A stretch of DNA of 64,000 bases from Diploscapter coronatus (taxonomy: Eukaryota > Nematoda > Chromadorea > Rhabditida > Rhabditidae), in the NCBI GenBank assembly GCA_964036155.1, contig OZ038422.1:62023201-62087200 (forward strand), in the 5' to 3' direction. The translations under genes and the position numbers were made by a program. The notes beneath the pieces were generated by a model, which was not told where the DNA came from, ran no database searches, and saw only the letters and a program-made list of their open reading frames with translations. The stretch's first letter is position 1. The number at the start of each line of letters is the position of its first letter. Below, in pieces: positions 33,201 to 45,900 of this stretch.

Positions 33201-36200
33201 CCACTCCGATCGCGTTGCCGGTGAGAATCCGCGCCAGACGGCCGAAATCCGAGTGCCTTTCGAACGACCAAAACACCTGCTTCTCGTAGAACTCGATGAT
33301 CTCCTTTTCGCCAGCCTGAAAACAAAAAATAAGTAAGTCATTTTTTCCCCCTCCATCGAACGATAGAATTTTTTTTTTTCGAATAGTTTCAAAAAATCCC
33401 ACCATAATCTTTTCTTTGGAACTTTTTCGACCTTTCCTCGTCCATTGGAACATCCTTTGAGGCGCTCTAAAAATGCAAAAATAAGAAGAATTAATACGAA
33501 AAAAACATTGAAGATAAATTAATACAAATTTGAAAAGTTCAAAATTACAGTAATCCTAAAAAAAAAAGCTACAAATTAGCCTACCGAATATGATGATGTC
33601 CCGAGAAGTAGCTGTTCTTGAGCCACTCGAGAGTGCCGCTCGGGGTTTGCGTGTCTTCGGGCCAGAGCAGAATCAGCTCCTTGTTCGTTCGAACGCCGTC
33701 CTGGTTCATGTTTAGCAGTTCGCGCATCTGAAAATATTCGAACATCATTATTTTTATTTTTAACCCTTACTAAATTATGCTTTTGAGGTCGTTTCCTGCC
33801 CATTCCAACCACCAAAATTGCGTCGGCTTGACGGAGGCATCTGAAAAATGCAAATATCAAGATGAAAAATCTTTAAAAATGAAAACTCCCACCTCCTAGT
33901 CCAGTTAGTGATCGTATAGTCACACTCGTAAATGACGAGCGGATAGGTGTCCTCCTGAACGTTCAGCCAGTGCATCAAGCGAAAATCGGCTTGCCTAAAC
34001 AACTTATATTAATTCTACCCTCGAACATTTTTGAAATTCATCCCAAATTTACGTAATGCACATGCAAAATGCTCGTTTTTCATTTTTTTTTGGAAAACAT
34101 AAAATTTTAGGAGGCAAAATTACATCATAAATTTTTGACATATTTCTACAAAGGCACATTTACCACGGGAATTGATAAATTTAAATCAAAACTAACATTG
34201 ACTCATCATCACTTTGAAGAAATCTAGAATGTGTTTTATAAATTTATAAAGATAAAAATGGATCACTTTAAGAATGCTGCCTCTTCAAAAATTGTATTCT
34301 TAAAAAATCCAAATCTTCAATTTTAGAAAATGCGGGCAAAATTTGTAAAATAAAAAGAAACGACGAAGACCTACTTTTCGAGGACGGAGCTATCGAGGCA
34401 CGTGGCAACTTTTTGGGAGCTGAGTCTGAGCACCCGCAGATTGGCTGAGAGTGCGTGGTAGAGCTCGCACGTGAACGACACCAGCGGCACGTCGCCAGAC
34501 GCCGGAACAACCGCGATTGTGTGCAGGTTCTGGAAAATTTCTAAAAATTAGAAAAAAAAAAAAAACGATTTTCAATAATTTATAAAAGGATCAAATGTTC
34601 AACTTTTTGAAAAAATAAAACACAACTCAGCTAACCTTGATGTGACTCATAGGGTCTCCTGGGGCGATGTCGAGGATTTTGCCGGGCACGAATGGAGCCC
34701 TTCTGTTCATGCTGCTGTAGTACTGACCCAGAAGTTGAACAAGACGGAAGCCGACCTGACAATTTTGGTGTTTTTTTATTCTTTTAATATTTCAAATTTT
34801 TTTTTCAAAATCTAAAAATTTAGTGAAGAAAAACCTGAGGAAACTGCAATTTGATGAAGTTGAGCAGGCCTTCGGGAACTCTGGCGAGCTGTGAAAATCG
34901 CACCGCCAGAACCGTCGTGTTGCGAGGCTTCTTTTGAAGGACCTCCATCTAAAAAATGAATAAAGTTTCAAAATAGCAATAGATTAAAAAAGCCTAACCA
35001 TTCCCAAAACGTCGCCACGACCAAACTCTTCAACGACCGTCTTCTTTTCAACGGAACGCAGACGGCCGCTCAAAACCACAAACATCGAATCAGCGACGTC
35101 ACCCGCTCTGAAAAAGTTAGAACATTTTAGAAAAATGAAAAGAATAAAATTGAAATTCTTCGATGCAAATTTGAATCATAAATTGCTCATTTCATCTATA
35201 GAAAATGAGAAAAAGGATGGACATGAAAAATAAATACATTTTAAAATCTACCTATAAACCGCCTGTCCTGAGTCGACTAGCACCCAATCTAAAGCGAAAT
35301 CGACTCCTCGAAGGAAGGGAGAAAGTCGTCGAAGTACCGAATGAGCAACCGGCAGGTAGATCTGGGGCCGCGCTTCCAGGAGGCTGCAAAATTTTCAAGA
35401 ATGATTTTACCAAAAAACCACAATGGTGTTTCCCTTCAAAAGGGCGTACAATCTTTAAGTTCAAACTTTTATCCATGAGAAAATTCTAAATTATAGATAA
35501 GGGAGAAAATGACTTACGTCGAAAAGTCCGTTTTCCGAATAACCGCGACGACGGTCTTGGTGCATGCAGTGACTGTGTAGAAGGATGGCTCATTCGTCAG
35601 CAATTGAAGACCACCGACCAGTTCTTTGGGGAAGAGCCGAGAGACCGCATTCTCATCCTCATCTTGGGGCTCTTCATCGAAAACCGGCTCCTTAATTTTT
35701 TTATTTAGTCTAAAACTTGAAATTTTTCTGAAAAGGAAAAAAATCAGAAGAAGCAAAGGACATGAAAAATGTATGATTTTTTCAGGATTTCTAGAATTAG
35801 AAAATGTTTGGAGGTTTCTGAGAAAAGAAATATAAGTAGAAATTTCGTTTTTTTCTAATTTGGAGGAGTTATAACAATTTTCAGGAACGGCAAACGTAAA
35901 TAAGTTTTGAAGTCAAGCTTGGGGTTATGTTTCGGCGGAAAATTTGCACACAAATTTGCAGGAAAACACCCACAATCGACTCAGGTATAGCCGAGTACAG
36001 GTCCGATTCTTTCTAAAATTTTTGAAAAAAAATACTTTAATTCTTTAGAATTTCAAATTCTATATTTAAAAAATAGAGTTCCTACCTGCGACAGGACCAA
36101 AGACCCGTTCAAAATCAGCATGAGCTGTTCTTCATCTGACCCTTGCTCGACCAAGACTTGGCCTTCCTCGAAAATTTTCACGGATATCTAAAAAATCATT

Positions 36201-39200
36201 TAATATATAGGATTTTAAACAATCTAAGTTCATTATATCTTGCCAAAAATCTAATTCAAAAGTTGTTCTCTAACTACTAGACCAAACTGACGTATTCTGA
36301 GAGTAGATCGACGGAGTCCACGTGCTGCAGGCCGAGAGCCTCGCCGAACCACTTGGCCGCTAGGGTTTTCTGCTCCTGTGTCAACGGGGCGTCAGGTTTT
36401 ATGTCCTGGAACAATAATTTAAAATAATTTTAAAATCCTAAATTTTTGCAAAAAAAAAGATAATTTCTAGATGGTAAATTGAGATGTTCGGAAAATTTGA
36501 AAAATGCAAAATTCCAACTTACCGCCCACATATCCTTGGACTCGGCAATGCTGCCTTTTCTGTCCTTCAACTTGAGCCGCACCCCGGTCGCCTTTTGCAG
36601 AAGTTGTTGGCCGGACGAATGCCGCACCCGCTCCTCCATTCGGATTTCGTCTCGCCTCTGGAAGTTCAAATTTTTCTATCAAACTATTTCTTCTTTAAAA
36701 GTAGGAAAAATAGAAGAATAAACGCTTTAACAATTTAAAAACCCTACCCGTCTCATTAATTCCGAGCTGAGGCCCATGTACTGGTGTAGCGTCGTCATCG
36801 TGACGTGGAGCAGCCGCGTGATGACGATTTGAATCGGCCGAATCCACACCTCCGGCAGCTTCTGGTACGAGTCGCGGAACGTGCGGATCGGAAACTTAGC
36901 GACAGTGCACGGCTCCAGAGCCCTCAGAGAGACCGTCTTGAACATCGACGGTACGCCCATAAGGATGTCGAGCATGGAGAGGAGAGAAAAGAAACTCGAG
37001 CCAGGACCGATCTTCTTCACTTGGTACTCTTTGCCTTCGAGGTGCTGGAAATTTGAGTTTCCGGACTCTTAGAAAAGTATAAAGTGTACATCGTCAATAT
37101 CTCGGACGCTTAGAGATGAACAATTCAAATAGCTTGAAAGCAGGGCTTTAGCAAATGAAACACATCGTACCTTGATGTAGACCGCTACATGACCTTCAAT
37201 CGCGACGTAAATGCTGTCGTCCTGCTCGCCCGGTTGCACGATGTACTCGTCCTTGACGAATTTGCGGACTTCGATTTCGCGAGGGTCCAACTTCCATTCG
37301 GCTGGGAGCTCTAGCATTCTGGAAAAAAAAAGTTCTCAAAAATATCGAGAAACTCGAAATTTTAACTTCAATAAAACGATGAAAAGAGATCCTAAAAGGA
37401 TAGGATAATTGTCAAAGTGGAATTTGCTTACTTGAGATTATGGAGGATGTAGAAAATCTCGGGCTGCAGGTTATGTGGGATTTCAGGAAGATCGGTGGGC
37501 TCGAAAAATTCCGTCGGAGGCAGAGGCAGTCGTTCTCGAATGCTATCAGATGTCTGGCGGAAATAGTGTCGAGAGCCGCGGCGGATCAGGCTAAAAATGT
37601 TTATTTTCAAAAAAAAAAAATTGATTTCATTATTTTTCTTCAAAATTTTGAAAATGAAAAATTAGAACATTTAAAAAAAAAAAATCTCACTCTTTGGCCA
37701 ACTGAAAGGGTCCCGAAGTGGAGTGTCGTCGTTTGAATTTCCTGGCCTGTGGATAGCCATCGACCGAACCCTCAGATGAGTCGTCTGTTGAGGGCGTTCT
37801 TCGACCGTCCGGGTGCTAAAAATAAATATTTCATTTTTGTCAAGTCGCCCTACAAATTTTAAAAATTCAGAAGCGCTTTTAAATAAAATTTTCAAATTTA
37901 AGCTAGAAATTTGGAAAAATAAAAGAAAAATCAAGAAAATTACCACCAAGCTACGATAGATCTTCTTGGCCCAATCCCGCTTGCGCATTCGACGCAACTC
38001 GACTGCATTCTGAAATCAATGCCATGCTTTTAATCAATTCGAAATAATTTGAGTTCTAGTCTAAAATAATAACGAAAAATGGTCACTAAGATCAAAGTTT
38101 AAAGTTTACCGATTCTTTGGTTAAAAATGAAAAAAATAAATGAAAATTTCTACCTGAATCCGACTGGCGTGGGATGGGTCTGATAGGGATCCGACTAGCT
38201 CCTCGTCACTCTCGTGGATCGTCGAGACTTTGCGGTTTTCTGCAGATTTTTATTTTTTAATTTCTTTCGGATTTAGGATATTTCGAAAAACAGTTAAACA
38301 CGAGGAGAGATAATATGTCTTAGAGACTGAAAGAAGATATTCTCGTTTTCTATACGCATGAGACATACTATCTCGTTTCATGTGGTCCAAAAGTTTCAAA
38401 ACATGATTTTTTAAAAATAATTTTCAGGTTAAAGTGTTGATAAAGTAGGAAAAAAACTATTTATTTTTCGAAAACTCTATTTTAAGGCTTTGATCTTTCG
38501 TCTATTATTTCTTTTCTTATCACATGCCATTTCCCCGCGCCAAATTAATCACTTTTATCAGAAAAGTGGGAAAATGATAAGTGGTGAATGATAAATGCGA
38601 TGATGTCAAAATGGCATTTCTTTTGATAAGACCACGTGGGAATTCCATTCTGTCAAAAATATTTCATATTCTAGAAATTTCATTATTTTTGCAACAATTT
38701 TCCCACCCGCCCTCAAAAATCTCTTATCGCATGGGAATATCTGTAAATCTGTTGTGATATTCGCTGGCACTCGTCTCGGTCGATAAATCTCGGATTTTTC
38801 GATCACACTACGCGGTATCGCCCTATGTGATTGGTAATTTGGAACAGGGGGAATCGTCGGTGCGGTGAAAAACGCGGGCAGGGGTTTTGTCACTCCATGA
38901 AATAAGACAAATCGACCACGAGACGTAGAGAAAATTTACCAAACGCTTTTTTCCGGGCAGAAATTTTCCATCAGCACGTGATGATGCAATTTTTGTATCA
39001 GTTGTCGTCTATTTATCCCAGTGCTAAAGGATGGACGAGAAAAACAGCTGGCCTATTTTTTGAGCTTTTCTATGTTTTGACCCCAAGAGAGTTGACAAGC
39101 TTTGAAATGCAGAACAAAAGAATATGAAACTTGCACAAAGAGATCCTGATAAGAATTTTGAATGGAAATTCAGAATTTAATATTTGAAAATGGGGTCTCG

Positions 39201-40093
39201 GTGATAAGAATCTTTAGAATTCCATTGCTGTTCCAGTTTTCTGAATCGATCAAGAAACCATCGATAAAGATCAAACTTTTGACTGAAGTTGCAAATTCTT
39301 GATAAGGATCCTAAAATGCGTGACCCATTTTTGAATGATCGGGAAAATCATTGTTAATCATTTTTATCAATGACATTATTTAGCGACCAGTTTTGTTTCT
39401 CATCTTTGGTGGTTAAATTGGGGGGCTATTTTCGTCTGATGTGATGTCACGATTTGATAGCTATCGGAAAACAAAATGCAAGGGGCGGAAAAGTTGCTTT
39501 TCTTGAAATTCCCGGAAGACGAAGACAATCTTATCGCAAGCAAAAATGAATTTAAAAACGTTCCTAAAATGTTTATCATTTAAAAATTTCAAGATTGTTC
39601 GATTTTCATAGAGAAAGGCGAAAAGTGTTGACAAGAGCATTCCCTCTAAAACTTTTCATCAGAGATAACCTCACAATTAAAAAATAATAATAAAACCAAA
39701 AAAAACTTACTAAGCGTAGGAGTAGCTCTTGCGGAGCTCTCACAGCTCGACGAATTCGACCCGACGGGAGTGACGAAACCGTAGAAGTAGTACGAGACGA
39801 GAAAAGCTGACACGCCCAGCACCACCAAAGTGCCGAAAATGAGCAGGAACTGAAAAAAAAAACTTTACACAATCGCTCCTTCTGGAATTTGGCAGATTTT
39901 CTAGGGGAAAATTAAAAGTTTTCTAGAAATCTTGGAAAAAATTAGCATAGAACAGATTTGGAGTGAATTTTGAAGGTACGCAACTTTTCGTGTCAAAGGT
40001 ACCCTTGACAAAATTTTCTCAAAACTCACATTGGTGTAGAAGAAGGTTGCGGTCCATGTGATGGGAAGGAGGAGCGTGGCGATTAGACCCATC
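30296..40093 (-). CDS. PNPLA6: Neuropathy target esterase (PNPLA6/Swiss cheese), ER lysophospholipase
   Basis: NTE deacylates phosphatidylcholine and lysophosphatidylcholine at the ER face. About 31 exons run from [21 protein letters not shown] (40093) to [12 protein letters not shown] (30296). The second exon has a membrane helix ([20 protein letters not shown]). Exons at 37320-36090 form the first cyclic-nucleotide-binding-like domain ([20 protein letters not shown]), followed by two more ([37 protein letters not shown] then [17 protein letters not shown]). The patatin domain has the oxyanion loop [15 protein letters not shown] (about 33180-33220), nucleophile motif [13 protein letters not shown] (about 32815-32855) and catalytic Asp in [16 protein letters not shown] (about 32015-32062), so the Ser-Asp dyad is intact. 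The intron after ADVM has an odd acceptor (see findings). The C-terminus is Ser/Glu-rich. Intron 2 spans about 1.5 kb; most others are 60-350 bp. Confidence 0.95.
38295..38385. repeat. Imperfect palindrome in NTE intron 2
   Basis: GAGATAATATGTCTTA (38306) is mirrored by TGAGACATACTATCTC (38359). The flanks ACACGAGGA and TCGTTTCATG partly pair. It is the only structured feature seen in the ~1.5-kb intron 38240-39711, which otherwise shows no exon. Confidence 0.65.
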
Positions 40094-42941
40094 GTTGATT
40101 TGGCAGAATTTTAATGGACCAGACTGACATCGACGAATGGGAGTCTGGAAACGAGGTTGGGGTGAAAAATCGAGAATATGCTAATTTTCGATAGGTTTTT
40201 TGAAAGACGGACAAGAGGACTCAAAAATGAGAGAAAATCCGAGAAATATGCTAATTTTTATCAACCAAAGTTCAAACTATTTGAGAACTGATAGAAAATC
40301 CGAAATATGCTAATTTTGGCATGGAACTTTGTGAAAATGTCCGACACTTGAGAGACTTGCAAAATTTTTGACTGATGGAAAGGAAAAGATAAGGATAAAG
40401 AAATAGCGTGAAAGTCTTGAGATAGAAAAAGAAAGAAACATACAGCTATCTGGCAGGGAAATAACAACGCAAACGAACTGCAGAGAGCGAACAAACGAAA
40501 TAGCGAGAGAGAGGAGAAATTGAGAGAGTGGAAAAGAGACAGACAGAAATTATTGCATCAAAGTCATCCCTAGAGTTAGAGAAGCGAGAGAAAGAGAAAT
40601 AAAAACTAAGCGAGGCATAAAGAAAGAGAGGGACCTTATGAACCGAGCACATGAATTTTGTGTAAAGTGTGATCATCCTTGTTTCCGAGAACAATTTGGG
40701 AACATTTTAGAAACTTTTGGGAGCGTCTAAAAACGAAAAGTGCACATCTAAAACTTAAAAATTTCGTAAACAGCAATAAAAGTTCGAAAATTTGGAGAAA
40801 TGAGAAACTAGAGGCAACGACAAAATATTGTTGTTGTCTTCGAAACTGCAGAATTCAGTCCGAATTTTGGCCAAAATGTAGCCTCCCGCCCCTTTTCTCT
40901 ATCCTAACATGGAGAAAGGCCCCCCTTTTTGGCATGAGGGATTCGATTTTTCCTGAAAGCTGCAAAAATATTCTCTCCCTATTTTCTTTCTTGCAAGAAA
41001 TCCAGAAATTCAGGGAAAATTTAGAAATTCCCGCCGAGAATTAGAAATTTGCGATTGGAATGAATTTTTTAAATCTACAAAAAAATTCAATTATTTGTGT
41101 CAACTCAATCATTTTTACCAGAAAGCTAAAAATCTTCCAAACTCAATAGAAAGTTCTAGAAAAGACCCACTTTAAAGGCTTCTTCCAAAATGTATGTTTG
41201 TCTAAATTTCAAAGACATTTTCTTGAAAAATAGCGCATTTTTAGATTTAGAAAGTTTTCGAATATTCTATCATCGAAAAATCTAACGCGCGGGGACCGCA
41301 TAAATTTATCGAAAATGTGCGGGTGGCGAAGGACTGAAACTAATACATCGAATAGATGAGAGACGCAGAGAAAACGTAAAGAGAAATAGTATGAAAAATA
41401 ACAGATAAGAGAAAAGGAAGCTTCGAGAATAGAGGCAGAGCAATACTCAAATAGGATGAAGAAATAGAGTTGGAAAGGAAGAGAGTCAAAAAAGAAGAAA
41501 AACAAGAAAACGAATTAGGAACGGCACTGAAGCGTTAGAACGCGCATTATTTTAACTCCGGAGAAAAGCGATGTCGATAAAAATTAGGTTTCCGGAAAAA
41601 TGATATCACTGGAACTTTTCAGAGAAATTGATTTTACAAATGTTTGATTTTTCAACCTACCAAAAATTCAGACTCACCAGACCAGACCAAATTTTGCACC
41701 GTCGGTTTTGGTGCTACCTGAACTCTGAATTTGAACAAAAATGGCTAAAAACTAACAGAGGTAAGTACATTCGACACAAATCAAACGTTTCATTTCTAGA
41801 GTCCCCAAGTAAATATGGTGATTTAATGTTGGTGATGATTTTTTCTGGCAGAAAGGTCGAAAGGATTATAAGCAAAGTTATTGAGAAAAAAATTTAATTC
41901 AAAATTTTCCTAGTCGAATGAATCGCAAAAATTCGTAGCTTAAAATTAACACATTTTCGCAAAAAAAAATATTGTTTGTGCGTGGTTATGTGCGACTATT
42001 TTGTCCTGATTCTTGCACAGAACCATTTGATCGTTTATTATCGATTTAGACTAGGTCTTTTTGACATTTTGAGCTTGAAGGGTACTTCCTTCCCAAATTT
42101 TTGGCTTTAACTACCACGTTTCTACCACAAACGCATTTTTGCAAGAGAGGAGCTTGGGGACTCTAGTTACTTTTTAAAAAATTCTGAGAAATAAATTTTT
42201 ATTTAGTTTACTAGAAAAAAATGTTCTCTAAATGAAGAAATCGCGAAGTTTGAACGAAAAGAAAAATCAGAGAAATCGAAATATGACGTTTCTTGAAAAA
42301 TCATTAAAAAGACGTCATGCCAAGACAGGATAATCTGGCTTAAAATTTTCCAAAAAAGGGGCAACATTCAAATAAAAAAACGGTTTTTTTCGAGTAGGCC
42401 CCAAGAATTCAAGTAAATGGATCATTTTTGAATCATGGAAACCCTGCCCACGCTCCGAAAAAAATAAATAAAGATTCAATGACAACGAAGTTCATGATAA
42501 AGATATTTCAGGTTATTGATTATTGAATATTTGAACCATCAAAGCACATTTGTCTAAAATATTATTCAAATCTTGAATTTAAAAAATCTACGAGTTCCAG
42601 AATTTGAATAAATAAGGTTTCGAGTTTGGAATAATGACGAAAAACCGGTAGGGAGTAGGGAAAATTTTTCTTGAAAATGACGACAAGATTGGGGGTGAAA
42701 TTGAGAGAAAATTGATAGAATCATTGAAAAGCTGGGAAGGAAAGAAGACAAAGTATACGGTATTTTTGGTACTTGGGAAAACAAAAATTAGAGAGGATTT
42801 AGTCTTAAAAATAAGATTTGAGTACTTTTTCACTCTTTATATTCTTTGTGATAAAAACTAATAAAGATGATAAGAAAAGTACCGAAATTGCTAAAATTTT
42901 CTATAATTAAAAAATGACTAAATCCTTCCTAAAAATGAAAT
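40094..42941. other. Intergenic region between NTE and LGN/Pins
   Basis: Holds the NTE promoter and LGN 3' flank. Two purine-rich modules (40370-40640 and 41335-41510) and the 365-bp MITE (41799-42163) occupy much of it. The open frame 40679-41044 (+, 121 codons) has no recognisable domain and is judged compositional. Confidence 0.5.
41799..42163. mobile_element. 365-bp MITE, GAGTCCCCAAG family, copy 1
   Basis: The ends GAGTCCCCAAG and CTTGGGGACTC are perfect terminal inverted repeats, flanked by TA on both sides (41797-41798, 42164-42165). The element is collinear with 59599-59961 over its whole length (shared TCGATTTAGACTAGGTCTTT, GAAGGGTA-TTCCTTCC, ACTACCAC). It carries no open frame of interest. 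The TA duplication points to mobilisation by a Tc1/mariner-superfamily enzyme. Confidence 0.93.
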
Positions 42942-42947
42942 TTTATT
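42942..42947 (-). terminator. Poly(A) signal of LGN/Pins gene
   Basis: On the minus strand AATAAA lies about 36 bp past the stop codon (42983-42985). Confidence 0.65.
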
Positions 42948-42982
42948 CTTCAAACTACAAATTTTGACCTGAATCCGCGAGA

Positions 42983-45900
42983 TTAGCTCTGATTTGATGG
43001 GGGCGGTTGGCTACCGCTTTTGCTGTTCTTGGAGTCGGATGGATGCTTGAAGGTGGCCCTTTTCAGGGAGGCAGGCACTTTTTTCGACATGTACGAGAGA
43101 ACCGACTTGCGACGAGACGTCGAGGGTGCTGAATCTGGAAATTTTTCTTATCGTTAGATTTTCTAAAGTGGTTTCTAATTGTAAAATTCCACCTTTCATG
43201 ATTGAAATCCATTGGTTATCAAGTCAAATTACTTTAAAAACTACCAGAATATAAAATGTTCAAGATAGAAAACAAGTTTGAGCCTAAGATAAACATTTCT
43301 CACCCGTCCTTCCTTCAAGAGCACTGCTGCTGATCCAGGACTGATGTCTCTGAAATTAAATCCATAGATTTTCCCCTCGAATTGAAATTTCAATGTCCAA
43401 AAAATAGAGAATAACTATATTACCTGACTGTTAGCCCTTTTGCTGTCAGCGAGAATCACCGATGCATCGCACCTCTGGTCGTCCAGACGGCGCGATTGAG
43501 CATTCATGATCGTTTCGAAAAAGTCGTCCTTAATTATTTGATTATTTTTGGCTCACTGTAGTTGCCATTCTCTTTTCTGAGAAACAGTATAGAGAAAAGA
43601 GAGGGTGGTAATTATAAAAGGGATAATTTTTCCAGCTTTTTAAATTTACTACCTGATGGAAAGTCGCTCTGGTTCCGACGTCACCTCTTGGAGCAGCCTG
43701 GAAATCTTCAATTATTTTTTTCAAAATCTGGTTTTTTATTTTTCAAATCAAATTCCTACGCTAAAAAAAACCCCCCATTTGTGCCCCAAAAAATCAATAA
43801 AATATCGATTTTTCAAAGAATTTCTAACCTTAGGAGTCTCTTGGATGGGAGCGAGATCGACCTCGGAGAAGGCCATTCGAAGGGACGTCGGGAAACCCGG
43901 ACTGCCCAGCGACGTCATCGACATCGACAGACGAATCGAACGGGGATTCGGGTCCGCAGAGGAGTCCATTTTTAGCTCAAATTTGAAAAATTCAATTTTT
44001 GAAAGTTGATCTTTAAAATTTTCTCATAATAATATTTCAAAAGTTTTTTGATTGAATAAATCTAAAGCTTCTTTCAAGATGCTTGTAAAATTTCACCTAG
44101 TTTTTTTCAGACTCACCTCCTGGCTATCCGTGATGAGATTTTCGTTCTCCTTAACGATGACTCTCAGCACCTTTTCGGCATTTACGACCAAGGCCGGCAG
44201 ATTTTGCTGAAAGATTAAAATTTTTGGAATATGTTGTAAAAATATATTTAGTTTAGAGAAAGTACTTGGAAATTTCGGATTTTCGGTACATTATTGGTAA
44301 AAAAATTATCCGAGTTTTTAGATTTTCCATTCATTATTTACAATTTTGGTGTGCAAAAGTGAAACTTTGACATTTCGACAATTTTCTGACAAAAACCCTA
44401 ACAAGGGGAAATGCACCGATACGAAATCGTAAATCTTGATGAAACCTTCCAAATGGGGATTTTCGATGACGGGAATGACAATGCTGAAGTCAAAAAGTGC
44501 TAAATAGGAACTTGGAATGAGAGAATTTGGAGCTGTTTTTCACTCGTATTTTGTGCGAAAAATGAGCAAATTCGCTTTCAAAAATATAAACTAATTTTGC
44601 AAATTTGGGAACACGAGTGAAGAAACAACGATTTGCATTCTTCTTCAGCTTCGAGATTCCTATTCAACACCTTTTGACTTCAACATCGTCATTCCTGTCA
44701 TTGAAACCCCTATTTGGAAAGTTTCGTCAGGGTCTGTGAGTTCCGGCTTGCGCACTTCCCTTGTAAGATCTAAAATTATTGGATAAGCAAATTAACATTA
44801 AAATTTAATTAAATAAAGTTGAAGAAATGAAAGAAACGACATTTCTTTTGAAAATGCACTGAGGCGAATGGGCTTTGTTGCAATTTTATCACATTTCTTT
44901 TCTTTTTCTCTCTCGTTTTAATTCAAAAATACCGCACCACAAAGCCAATTATGAGTCGATTCAAAGGCAAAGGCTCTTCCTTTTTAAGAAAAAAGAAAAA
45001 GACGTCAAATTTTTTATCCCATTCAAACTCAGAGTTCTACTTTAACAAGATTTCGCAAATCTAATTAATTTTTACTCTGCTTATAAATCATAAAATCAGG
45101 GCAATTTTTAACATATCTTAAGAATTTTAGAAATTGTAAAAGATTAAAAATGGTGTGGAAAATTTGTAAAAATGGAAGTTTCATGAAATTCGTATAAAAA
45201 TAAGGAAATTTCGAACTACCTTCTCAAAATATCGCGCACATTTGCGAATTATCTAATCTCAACCATTTCTTTCCTTTCTCCGCCTCAATTTAATTGCTAC
45301 CTTTTTAACGCAAAAAATCGACATGTCTCATTTTTGCCTGCCTATTTTCAATTTACCCATTTTGCACCTGTCTTTAAAATATCTAATTCTAGTTTTCGAA
45401 ATATCCAAAAATCACAAACTCATTTGAGAGACTTTCGACTTTTATGAGGAAGAAAAAGTAGCAAAAAAGAATCGAATTTTGAAAATTTTAGAAAAAAATC
45501 AAGAATTTCTGAAAAACTCGAAAACATTTATAGCTTCGTGCTTTCGGAAAGCTTTCAACAACTTTTAAAAAGTTTTCAAGATCAACCGACCTCATTTCCG
45601 ATTTTCCTAGCCAATCCCAGGAAATAGATCGCCTTCGCGGGATCGTCCTGTCGATTGAAAATGATCGAGAGAAATTGGCAGGTTCTGGAAAATGTTTATT
45701 TTAAATATTTCCAGAAACTCAACAAATTTTTAGATTTCTTTCTAAAATAAAAATATCGTTTCCAGAATTCTAAAAAAAATAATCTATATTTTTCTGGAAG
45801 TCCAGAAGGCTCTAATTTTCCTAGAAATGAGATTTTTCCTATTTAAAAAAACTTACTTAGCCTCTCCGGCGGCGTCTTTGAGCTCCCTCACGATGCGCAG

